NCBI GenBank assembly: GCA_040005635.1
Contig: JBDTYM010000006.1
Span: forward strand, 12,342-76,341
Length of the DNA stretch: 64,000 nt
DNA from: Dokdonella_A sp040005635
GTDB taxonomy: Bacteria > Pseudomonadota > Gammaproteobacteria > Xanthomonadales > Rhodanobacteraceae
Direction of reading: 5' to 3'
In this document: piece by piece, positions 44,701 through 52,900 of the stretch
How positions within the stretch are numbered: the stretch's first letter is position 1
Layout of the letters: each line of letters starts with the position of its first letter
Position numbers and translations under genes: made by a program
Notes under the pieces: generated by a model
What the model saw: the letters and a program-made list of their open reading frames with translations, nothing else
Databases searched by the model: none
What the model was told of the DNA's origin: nothing

Positions 44701-46148
44701 ACGCCGGTTGCCTTCCCCTGCAGCAAGGCGAGCTCAGGCAGGAGGTCGGCATACGCGCGCCAGCGACCGACCGAGCGCCGATATACCGGCTGGCGCGCCT
44801 GCCAGCGACTCGCGCTGGCGATCGTCGCGTCGACGGCCGGTGGCAGCGACGGCAGGTCCAGCCGCGACAGACGCAGGAATTCGAGTACGCGCTGCAGTTC
44901 GCGTGCCGGCGCTTTGACCACGGCCTCGTAGTCGACACGCAGGATATGCAGCGCCTCGTCGCGCGACCAATGCTGCATCAGACGTCGGTGGCCCTCGGCG
45001 AACGCAGCGATGTCGGCGAAGCCGGCGCAGAATCCGTAGTCGGCCTGCGCGAAACACTGCATCCAGAGCGACAACGCGGTATCGCGCGCGTCGCGCACGC
45101 AATGGATGATGCGGGCTTGCGGCAGCAGCTGCGCAACCAGACCAAGATGGCGGAAGTTGAGCGGGTCCTTGTCGATATAGCAGCACACGCGCGCATCGTC
45201 CTGGCGCAGGTGCGCGAGGTACAGCGCGGATGCTTCGCGCAGCGCGTCGATGTCGCCGCGCAAGTTCTCCTGCTCGAGCCGCTTCGCGATGACATCGAGC
45301 AGTGGCAGCTCACCGCGGTTGCGTATCTGCGGGTGCCGACCGAGCAGCTCGGCGAGCAGGGTCGTGCCGGTGCGTGGCAGGCCGACGATCAGGACCGGCA
45401 CTGCATCGCCGTGCGCAGCGAGCCGTGGCAGCGCGCGCGTGTCGGCGATGGTCGCATCGACGCGCCGGCGCCAGGCGTCGGCCGACCAGGGACGCACTGC
45501 GCGTACGCTCCGATTGGCCTGCCGAAACGCGGTCGCCGCGGCTGCAAAATCGCCCACGTCGTCACAGGCCTTGCCGAACGCGAACAGCGTCGCGGTGCGT
45601 TCGCGCGCTGCGGTGCGCGTGCGCAGCAGGCGCCGCAACAGGTCGAAGTCCGGATGGAAGGGGTCGTCATAGCGTTGCGCGTGCGCGAGTCCGAGCTGGA
45701 CCGCAGTCGCGGCCAGATCGACGCCCGCGTCGAGCGCGGCAAGGAAAAAATGGCGCGCCAGCTCGAAGCGACCGGTTTCCTGCGCGAGCATACCGGCGCG
45801 TGCGAGCAGGTTTGCATCGCGCGGCGTATCGAGCAGCTGACGCTCGCACAGCCACAATGCGCGATGCTGACGCCGGCAATCGATGACGAACTGCAGATAA
45901 CGCGTGCGCCACGCGCAATCCGAAGTCGACGCATGCGCACGCTCCGCTACGTCGACGGCCGCCTCGATGCGACCTTGATCGCGCAGTACGATGGCCAACT
46001 GCAGCGCGACTTGCGCATGCGCCGGCTCCGCCGCGAGCAGATCGCGCAACATCGCTTCGGCAGCCTCTATCGCTCCGGCTTGCCACGACGCCACTGCCCG
46101 CTCGAAACGCCGCTGCGTGGTGTCGGCGACGGGCATCGCGGCGTTCAT
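44640..46148 (-). CDS. TPR-repeat sulfotransferase (operon copy 2)
   Basis: A 502-residue protein. N-terminal tetratricopeptide repeats (RRFERAVASWQAGAIEAAEAMLRDLLAAEPAHAQVALQLAIVLRDQG) precede the sulfotransferase domain: PAPS loop GLPRTGTTLLAELLGRHPQIRNRGE near 256-280, CCYIDKDPLNFRHLGLVAQLLPQARIIHCVRDARDTALSLWMQCF, and ILRVDYEAVVKAPARELQRVLEFLRL. It starts 5 bases after the oxygenase stop, so the two are cotranscribed. The last 20 codons overlap the convergent sulfotransferase gene, and homology probably ends near LLPELALLQG, so the tail may be an accident of a lost stop. Confidence 0.87.
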   Translation of the reverse strand: MNAAMPVADTTQRRFERAVASWQAGAIEAAEAMLRDLLAAEPAHAQVALQLAIVLRDQGRIEAAVDVAERAHASTSDCAWRTRYLQFVIDCRRQHRALWLCERQLLDTPRDANLLARAGMLAQETGRFELARHFFLAALDAGVDLAATAVQLGLAHAQRYDDPFHPDFDLLRRLLRTRTAARERTATLFAFGKACDDVGDFAAAATAFRQANRSVRAVRPWSADAWRRRVDATIADTRALPRLAAHGDAVPVLIVGLPRTGTTLLAELLGRHPQIRNRGELPLLDVIAKRLEQENLRGDIDALREASALYLAHLRQDDARVCCYIDKDPLNFRHLGLVAQLLPQARIIHCVRDARDTALSLWMQCFAQADYGFCAGFADIAAFAEGHRRLMQHWSRDEALHILRVDYEAVVKAPARELQRVLEFLRLSRLDLPSLPPAVDATIASASRWQARQPVYRRSVGRWRAYADLLPELALLQGKATGVQWSRAACSSATCNGASSEP

Positions 46149-46153
46149 GCGGA

Positions 46154-46744
46154 TCAGAACGTCAGATAGGTCGAAACGATGTACTTGTCGTTCGATCGCG
46201 GCGCGCGCCCGGCATGCTGGAACATCCAGTACGGCGGAAACATCAGCAGGCGTCCGCGCCGCGCTTCGATGCGCAGGCCGAGATCGCAGAACTCCGTCTC
46301 GCCGCCGTCGCCGACATCGTTGAGATACCAGAGAAACACCAGATAGCGATTCGTCGCCGCATCGATTGCGTCGAAATGCGGCTGAAAGCGATCGCCCGCA
46401 GCGGCGCGATAGCGCTTCATGCGCAGATCCTCGATGCGCGGTCGCTGCGGCACCGCAAGGGTCAGTCGCACGCGCGCGTTGTAGCGCTCGAGGTAGTCGT
46501 CCATGCGCGCGCGGAACGACTGCTGGAAGCCGATGTCGGACAGGCGCGTCACGTTGAGCTCGGTCCATGCACTGTCCGACAACGCCGGCTTGCAGTCGCG
46601 ACCATTGCGTTGATGGAAGCGCGCGAGGCGCTCGAACGAGTCGATCATCGTCGCGCAGAAATCCGCATCGAGAGCCTCGTCGAACGTCTGCACATAGTCA
46701 CGCAATTGCGTACCGAGCAGCGCTGCGGTGGTGTCAGCCGTCAT
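46154..46744 (-). CDS. 2-oxoglutarate/Fe(II)-dependent oxygenase (prolyl-4-hydroxylase-like)
   Basis: A 196-residue dioxygenase. The iron facial triad is H123-x-D125 (FQPHFDAIDA) and H177 (MFQHAGRAP), and K187 or R183 is placed to bind the 2-oxoglutarate carboxylate. The surrounding RYLVFLWYLNDVGDGGETEFCDLGLRIEARRGRLLMFPPYWM is the double-stranded beta-helix typical of PKHD/P4Hc-type enzymes that hydroxylate protein side chains. No signal peptide, so it should be cytoplasmic. It overlaps the upstream sulfotransferase gene by 11 bases and ends 5 bases before the next, so all three modification genes are translationally linked. Its substrate is unknown. Confidence 0.87.
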   Translation of the reverse strand: MTADTTAALLGTQLRDYVQTFDEALDADFCATMIDSFERLARFHQRNGRDCKPALSDSAWTELNVTRLSDIGFQQSFRARMDDYLERYNARVRLTLAVPQRPRIEDLRMKRYRAAAGDRFQPHFDAIDAATNRYLVFLWYLNDVGDGGETEFCDLGLRIEARRGRLLMFPPYWMFQHAGRAPRSNDKYIVSTYLTF

Positions 46745-48575
46745 AGTCCCAGACCTCGATCATCGGTTGCAGGATCGGCAGCGCGCCTTGCATATGCGCC
46801 GCGTAGCGACGCCAGCGGCCGAGCGCGTCGCTGTTCAAAGGTCGCACGACCTGCGCGTAACTCGGTGTGCTGATGTAACCCTTGCTGTGTGCGTGCTCGG
46901 CAAACCCGAGCATCGGCGTAATGTCCTCGATACCGACGAAAGCGCCGAGACGGGCCAGCTGCGCGGGCGGATCGGCGAGCAATGCTTCATGGCGCAGCGG
47001 CAGCCAGCGCGGCTGCAACATCTGTACATGCTGCTGCCAGAATTGCATCGTATTGACGTAGCCTTGTGCGAGCCGCGGCAGGCTCGTGCACAGCGCGATG
47101 AACGCCGGCAGGCGGAAGTTCTGCATATAGCAGCTGAGCACGACGTCGCAGGGATGGCGCAACGCCAGCACGATCGGCGCGTGCGGAAACAGGCGCACGA
47201 TCAGCGGCAGATGCAGCAGGTTCAGCGGATTCTTGTCGACCAGACGTTGCCCCGCGCGCAGTTCGCGGGTCGCGCGCACGCGCGCGGCATAGGTCGCGCG
47301 CAACCGATCGCACTGTGCCTGCGTCAGGCGGTCGAGATCGTCCGGATAGCGCAAGCCGAGCGAGACCTCGATGTGATCGGCCAGCTCGGCGAGGTAGTCG
47401 CGTTCGTCGATCGAGGCGAGTTGGGGATGTGCATCGAGCATCTGTTCGAGCAGGGTGGTGCCCGAACGCGGAAAGCCGACCACGAAGATCGGCGACTCCT
47501 CCGCTGCGGGTGAGCGCAGACGTGGCCATGCGGCGACGCGGTTCGCGTCCAGTGCCCGCAGCGGCAGCGGCAGTGGCCGCGCCTGTGGCAACAGGTGCGG
47601 CGACAGGCTGCCGAGCAGACGCAACTGCAAGGCATGCGCCTCGTGCAGTGCCGCCATGGCCGCGTCGGCATCGCCAGTGCGATCGCAGGCTTGCGCCAGC
47701 GCGAAGTACAAGGCGGCGTTGCGCGATTCCGGCGCGTGTGCGTCCACGGCGCGCTCGAACCAACGTCGCGCCCGGCCGGCATCGGCATCGCGTGCGGCCA
47801 GCGCCGCGCGTGCCTCGGTGATGTCGTGGCGGAGTTCTTCATCGACCGCTTCGGCCGCCGGCAGCGTCGCCGCCAGCGCCGTGGCCTCTTCGACACGATT
47901 GCTGCGTTCGAGCAGCAGGACCAGGCGTACCGTCGCCTGCAGGGACGTCTCCGGCTCAGCGCGGGCGCTTTCGAGCAGGCCACGCGCAACGTCGGCATGA
48001 TCGAGCAGGAACAACAGCCAGGCGAGGTCGCAGCGCTGCGGCGCATCCAGTCCGCACCATTGCGGCCACGCGGCAATGAGTTCCTCGGCGCTGAGGTTGT
48101 CGCCGCATTCGTAGCAGGCGAACGCGGCGCGGATACGCGGCTCGGCCAGCTCCGGCGCGCAGCGGACGCTTTCGAGCAGGCACGTACGCGCCGCCGCGAA
48201 CTTGCCACGCTGCATCAGCAGATAGCCGTGGTTGAGCTGCACCGCGGCATCGCCAGGGGCGAGTTCGCAGGCGCGCCGATGCGCGTCTTCGGCATGCTCG
48301 AGGTCGCCAGCGGCGCGCAAGGCGAGGCCGAGATTGTTCCAGTGCTGCGGCACGCGCGGGCACAGGCGCGCAAGCTTGGTCAGCGCCTGCACCGCTTCGA
48401 CGTGCCGGTGTTGTGCCTGCAGCGCGAGTCCAAGCAGAGTCAGCGCGGCCTCGTCGTCCGGCTCTTCGAGCAGACGCATGCGCGCGGCCTGCTCGGTGCG
48501 CTGCGGCTCGCCATTGCCGAGGGCCGCATAAGCTTCCCTCAAATCGACACGGCGCGCGGGTTCGGCCACGTGCAT
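46734..48575 (-). CDS. TPR-repeat sulfotransferase (operon copy 1)
   Basis: A 613-residue protein with about six to eight N-terminal tetratricopeptide repeats (residues 15-330, e.g. HWNNLGLALRAAGDLEHAEDAHRRACELAPGDAAVQLNHGYLL) and a C-terminal sulfotransferase. PAPS loop GFPRSGTTLLEQMLDAHPQLASIDE sits near 367-392, and LVDKNPLNLLHLPLIVRLFPHAPIVLALRHPCDVVLSCYMQNF contains the 3'-phosphate-binding segment. The GFPRSGTTLLEQ version of the loop is the Sulfotransfer_3/tyrosylprotein-like type. TPR repeats suggest a protein or peptide acceptor rather than a small molecule (inference). A GAGGAGGAA box precedes the ATG. It starts 55 bases after the TonB receptor stop. Confidence 0.88.
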   Translation of the reverse strand: MHVAEPARRVDLREAYAALGNGEPQRTEQAARMRLLEEPDDEAALTLLGLALQAQHRHVEAVQALTKLARLCPRVPQHWNNLGLALRAAGDLEHAEDAHRRACELAPGDAAVQLNHGYLLMQRGKFAAARTCLLESVRCAPELAEPRIRAAFACYECGDNLSAEELIAAWPQWCGLDAPQRCDLAWLLFLLDHADVARGLLESARAEPETSLQATVRLVLLLERSNRVEEATALAATLPAAEAVDEELRHDITEARAALAARDADAGRARRWFERAVDAHAPESRNAALYFALAQACDRTGDADAAMAALHEAHALQLRLLGSLSPHLLPQARPLPLPLRALDANRVAAWPRLRSPAAEESPIFVVGFPRSGTTLLEQMLDAHPQLASIDERDYLAELADHIEVSLGLRYPDDLDRLTQAQCDRLRATYAARVRATRELRAGQRLVDKNPLNLLHLPLIVRLFPHAPIVLALRHPCDVVLSCYMQNFRLPAFIALCTSLPRLAQGYVNTMQFWQQHVQMLQPRWLPLRHEALLADPPAQLARLGAFVGIEDITPMLGFAEHAHSKGYISTPSYAQVVRPLNSDALGRWRRYAAHMQGALPILQPMIEVWDYDG

Positions 48576-48629
48576 CGGTTCCTCCTCGATCGCAGCCGTG
48601 CGCGCGCACGGCTGCGGCATTGACGATGA

Positions 48630-51554
48630 TCAGAACTTGACGGTGATGCGGCCCCAGTAATAGCGGCCGATCGTGTCGAACGTCGCCACGTCCGTGTTCG
48701 AGTTCAGCACGTTGTTCTGGTAGAGGATCGGCGGCGTGCGATCGGCCACGTTGTCGACGCCGACTTCGATGCGCGTGTTGATCGGCTCGATGTTGTAGCC
48801 CGCTGTCAGGTTCAGATACGTGTTCGAGCCATAGTGCAGCTCGACGTTCGGCACGAACTGATCGGCGGAAGGACCGGTGCCGTCGGCCCAGCCGACTGCG
48901 AACGGGCCGATGTACTTCGCGGTGACGCTCGCATCGAAGCTGCCGTAGTTCCAGTCGACGCCCGCCAGTGCACGCCAGCGTGCGATGTTGCCGAACTGGT
49001 TGTTGTAGTGTCCGGCGACGCTGATCACTGCCGGCGGCCCGGCGCCCGCGTTCTGGTCGTTGTCGTATTGCGCGATATAGGTGCTCTGGAAGTTCAGCCG
49101 GAACTTGCCGAACGGTGTTTCCGGCAGGCGATAGTGGAACGCGAAGTCGACGCCCTTGGTGTCGAGACGGCCGAGGTTGACCGTCGGCTGGTTGATGAAG
49201 CGCAGGTTGCCTGCCTGCACTCCGCTGTCGCGCCGGTGGATCAAGCTGCAGAACGGACTCGGATTCGCCGCGGCCGAGTTGTAGCAGAGATTCAGGATTG
49301 TCTGCGCCGTGATGCCGATAATCAGATTGTTGAGATAGATGCGCCACAGGTCTGCGCTCACCGACAGACCCTCGAGCCAGGTGGGATCGTAGACGACACC
49401 GAAGTCGAACGACTTGCCGAACTCCGGCTTCAGCTTGATGCCGGCCGGCACGCCGCCGGTGGTGACGCCGGTGGTCTGGCCGAGGCCGTCACCCTGGAAG
49501 TTGCCATCGAGCGGCACGCCGGCGCAGGCCGGATTCGGCGTGGTCTGGCCGATGCACGGATCGGCGATCGCAGGCGCCGAACCGGTCGCTCCCGCATACA
49601 GCTCGGCCAAGGTCGGCGCACGGAAAACCTTCGACACGGTGCCGCGCAGCAGCAGGTCGTCGATCGGACGCCATTCCAGTGCCACCTTCCAATTACTGGT
49701 GTTGCCGACCGTCGTGTACTTCGAATAACGGTCGCCCAGAGTCAGATTCAGCGAATGCACGAACGGGATGTCCTTCAGCAGCGGAACCAATGCCTCGGCG
49801 TAGAGTTCCTTCACGGTGAAACCGCCGACCGCCGGCGTACGGCAGATCTCCTGCGAGACGGAACAGGTGGCACCTTCGCCGCTAGTGATCGCGATGAAGT
49901 CGACGGCGAGGCGGGTGTATTCCTTGCGCTCGGTCGCACCCACCGCGAGATTGACCGCGCCGGCAGGCAACTGGAACAGTTCGCCATTCGCCTGCACATC
50001 GGCTTCGCGCTGGACATAGAGCGTGTTGTAGAACGGACCTGCCGCAACCGCGCGGAAAGCTGCGACCGTGGCCGGATCGCGGCTGTTGAAGATATTGATC
50101 GGCGTGCATCCGGCGATCACGTTGCCGGGTGTGCCGCAGACCACGCCGCCGGCGCCACCGTTCGCGGTTGGATCAAAGAACGAGGGGCCGAGCGCGTCCT
50201 GCAATCCCTTGTAGTAGATGTAGCCGTTGCGCTGGACGGTGTTGTTCGCGTGCCCATACGAATAGTTCGCCGACCACTGCCAGGTGCTTTCGCCAACGGT
50301 TCCCTTGAGGCCGACATTGGCCTGGTCGTTGGTGAATTCGAGCGCGTTGCTGCGTACGCCGACCGCGCTGAAGCGGGTCAGGAAATTGACCTCGTCGGCG
50401 CCGTTGCCGAAGCCGATACCGAACGGGTTGTAGTAGTTGTTGGCCGAGATGTGCACGTTGTCGACCGCCGCGTCGAACGGCACCGGAGCGCCTTGCGTGT
50501 TTGCCGACGACTTGTTGTGGAACGCCTCGAGGTACGCGGTGACGCTGTCGCTGAGCTTGTAATTGCCGACCATGAACAGCCCGGTTCGTTCCTGCGCGAT
50601 CAGGTTGTAGTTGCCGATGCTCTGGAAGTTGAACGAATCGCCGGCAAAGGTGTAGCAGTGATAGTCACTCAGCGTGGTCGGACCGGCGGGAGTACCGGGG
50701 TTGAGCGAGACCGCGCCGCAGCCGAACTGATCAGCAAGATCCGGCGGCAACGTGACCTGTCCATTCGGGTTGCGCGCGGAGCCGCCGACACGCGGACCCG
50801 AGCGCAGATAGATCGCATGCGAGGAGAATTCGCGATTCGCCGCCGGTATCGAATCGAATTTCTCATAGTGGATGCCGGCTGTGATGCTGCCCTTGTCGCT
50901 GGTCTGGCCGAAGGTGAGATTGACGCCCTTGCGCGCGCCATCGTCGTGATCGGAAATGCCGTAGTCGGCGCTGAACTCGGCACCTTGATAGTCGCTGCGC
51001 AGAATCACGTTGACGACACCGGCGATGGCATCGGAGCCGTACACCGCCGACGCACCGTCGGCGAGCACTTCGATGCGCTCGACCAGGTTGATCGGGATCT
51101 GCGTGATGTCGGGTGCCGGGCCGGTCATTCGATGGCCGTTGATCAGCACCAATGTGCGCTGCGAACCGAGGCCACGCAACGAGATCGTCGCACCGCCGCC
51201 GCCGCCGTTGTTCACGCGCGGGTTGTCACCGGCCCCGGAAATCGACGGCAGATCCTGCAATACGTCGCCGATGTTGAGATGACCACTGCGGTCGATCTGA
51301 GCGCGGTCGATCGTGATGACAGGATTGGCCGTCTCAATATCGACGCGGCGGATATTCGAACCGGTTACCGTGATCGTTTCCAGACTCTGCGGCGGGCTCG
51401 ATGGATCTTTCGCAACGTCCTGTGCAATGGCCGGCAGCGCGAGCATTCCGAGCGCGGCTGCGGTCGCCACGCGGGTGGCGCGCGAGCACCGTGTCAACCC
51501 TTCATCGGCAGTCAGCGCGCGTCGAATCGCCTGTCGTAGCAGCGTGTAACGCAT
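48630..51554 (-). CDS. TonB-dependent outer-membrane receptor of the sulfotransferase operon
   Basis: A 974-residue receptor. Signal peptide (cleavage near PAIA), TonB-box-like LETITVTGSNIRRVDIE, plug (RAQIDRSGHLNIGDVLQDLPSISG, QRTLVLINGHRMTG, RIEVLADGASAVYGSDAIAGVVNVILR), and a barrel ending GRYYWGRITVKF. The TVTGSNIRR start and the Gly-rich plug insert (DNPRVNNGGGGGATISLRG) mark a large xanthomonad receptor group whose ligands are mostly uncharacterised. The AAGGAG box is 6 bases before ATG 51554. It heads receptor-sulfotransferase-oxygenase-sulfotransferase. An AraC regulator is just upstream on the same strand. Confidence 0.92.
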   Translation of the reverse strand: MRYTLLRQAIRRALTADEGLTRCSRATRVATAAALGMLALPAIAQDVAKDPSSPPQSLETITVTGSNIRRVDIETANPVITIDRAQIDRSGHLNIGDVLQDLPSISGAGDNPRVNNGGGGGATISLRGLGSQRTLVLINGHRMTGPAPDITQIPINLVERIEVLADGASAVYGSDAIAGVVNVILRSDYQGAEFSADYGISDHDDGARKGVNLTFGQTSDKGSITAGIHYEKFDSIPAANREFSSHAIYLRSGPRVGGSARNPNGQVTLPPDLADQFGCGAVSLNPGTPAGPTTLSDYHCYTFAGDSFNFQSIGNYNLIAQERTGLFMVGNYKLSDSVTAYLEAFHNKSSANTQGAPVPFDAAVDNVHISANNYYNPFGIGFGNGADEVNFLTRFSAVGVRSNALEFTNDQANVGLKGTVGESTWQWSANYSYGHANNTVQRNGYIYYKGLQDALGPSFFDPTANGGAGGVVCGTPGNVIAGCTPINIFNSRDPATVAAFRAVAAGPFYNTLYVQREADVQANGELFQLPAGAVNLAVGATERKEYTRLAVDFIAITSGEGATCSVSQEICRTPAVGGFTVKELYAEALVPLLKDIPFVHSLNLTLGDRYSKYTTVGNTSNWKVALEWRPIDDLLLRGTVSKVFRAPTLAELYAGATGSAPAIADPCIGQTTPNPACAGVPLDGNFQGDGLGQTTGVTTGGVPAGIKLKPEFGKSFDFGVVYDPTWLEGLSVSADLWRIYLNNLIIGITAQTILNLCYNSAAANPSPFCSLIHRRDSGVQAGNLRFINQPTVNLGRLDTKGVDFAFHYRLPETPFGKFRLNFQSTYIAQYDNDQNAGAGPPAVISVAGHYNNQFGNIARWRALAGVDWNYGSFDASVTAKYIGPFAVGWADGTGPSADQFVPNVELHYGSNTYLNLTAGYNIEPINTRIEVGVDNVADRTPPILYQNNVLNSNTDVATFDTIGRYYWGRITVKF

Positions 51555-51708
51555 GGGGTTTCTCCTTGTCTTCGGGGGATCACCCGCATCCGGTGTCAAG
51601 TCGCGGGTTGCTCGAACATTAGGAAAACGTGAACCCGTAGCCTTGTCCTATCCTTTCAGCAGTGGTTGCAGAAATTGATGAGCGGCTTTTCGTGCGAAGA
51701 CCACTGCA

Positions 51709-52632
51709 TCAGACCGCCACGCGCACGCGCGCGTGATGACTCGTCAAACCGCCGGCGGCACGCCCGGCTTCACGCAGATCGGTTGCGCTGAGTCCGAAGT
51801 GGCGCTTGAACGAACGTGCGAAGGCGCAGCGATTCTCGAAGCCGCTGGCGCGTGCGATCTCGGTGATCGCCATCGCGCTGTCGTCGAGCAGGCGGCGCGC
51901 GCGCTCGAGGCGTTGTTCGACCAGCACCGCATGCGGCGTCTCGCCGTAGACGGCGCTGAAGGCGCGGATGAAATGGCAGGACGAATAACTCGCCATGCGT
52001 GCGAATCCGGCGATGTCCAGATCGAGGTGGCAGCACGAGGTCATGTAGTTGCGCACGCGTTGCAAGCGCAGGAAGACACTGCGCCGCTGCGCCAGCGTGC
52101 GTCCGGCGCAGCGTTCGATCAGTGGCGCGAACCCGGATTGCAGCTCGGCGATGCGCAGCGCGAGCATCAGCAAAGCCAGGTCCGCGTTCGGATCGACGTG
52201 CGAGCCGAGCGTCGTGCGGGCGACGTCGACGCCGGCTCGGCGGACCCCGGCATCTGCAGCGTGCAAGGCAGGCAGCAGCAACGGGTCGGCGGCGCATGGG
52301 TCGCTTTCGATCAGGCCGCGCCACGCGGCGGCGGAGGCAAGTACGGCGATCCATAGCGCCGAACCACGACCGATCGCCTGAAAGCGCTGACCGCCTTCGG
52401 CCACCCACAGCTGTCCACGCGGCAGCATGCGCGTGCTCTCGCCATCGGCGATCTGCAGGCGGCCACGCAGCGGTATCAGGATCGTCGCCGCTCGCGCGCG
52501 GCACTGCAGGACGCAGCCACGGCCGCGCCCGAGGATGACCTGTGCAACGGCTGCTTCGTGACGTCCGCCGCTGTCACCGTTGTTCCAGTCCAGTCTGCCA
52601 CCGTTCGCCAGTCGTTCGCATTCGATGCGCAT
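51709..52632 (-). CDS. AraC-family transcriptional regulator
   Basis: A 307-residue regulator. The N-terminal part is a cupin-like ligand domain (ATILIPLRGRLQIADGESTRMLPRGQLWVAEGGQRF, about 48-85). The C-terminal DNA-binding domain has both helix-turn-helix motifs: LDLDIAGFARMASYSSCHFIRAFSAVYGETPHAVLVEQRLERARRLL, then AITEIARASGFENRCAFARSFKRHFGLSATDLR. Start 52632 is preferred over the long upstream frame because of the ribosome site and family size. It lies 154 bases upstream of the TonB receptor on the same strand, so it is the most obvious candidate regulator of that operon. Confidence 0.9.
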   Translation of the reverse strand: MRIECERLANGGRLDWNNGDSGGRHEAAVAQVILGRGRGCVLQCRARAATILIPLRGRLQIADGESTRMLPRGQLWVAEGGQRFQAIGRGSALWIAVLASAAAWRGLIESDPCAADPLLLPALHAADAGVRRAGVDVARTTLGSHVDPNADLALLMLALRIAELQSGFAPLIERCAGRTLAQRRSVFLRLQRVRNYMTSCCHLDLDIAGFARMASYSSCHFIRAFSAVYGETPHAVLVEQRLERARRLLDDSAMAITEIARASGFENRCAFARSFKRHFGLSATDLREAGRAAGGLTSHHARVRVAV

Positions 52633-52900
52633 CGGGTTCTCTCGCCATCCGGGGAACTGGCGATTGAAGGTGCCGAGGTCACGATGGCGAGTCAGGAACA
52701 GTTGCCGAAATATCCGCGAACACGCGCTTCGTCGGCACGAAGACCCTCCGAACGACGCGATCTGCGCACGCTTCGGCGCGCGCAGTGGTCGGCCATTGCG
52801 CGACGGTGTTGCATAGATCGATGTTTCGTCCTGCGGACGGGGATGCGCCGCTGCAGCGGCGGCGGGCCGACGCACGAACGCGTGTCAGGCGAAACCCTGC

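Noticed and set aside
48834..51539. A 901-residue plus-strand open frame opposite the TonB receptor
   Set aside because: It mirrors the receptor codons in antisense. The sequence is rich in Arg, Val and His with no domain, and the minus-strand gene has full family support.
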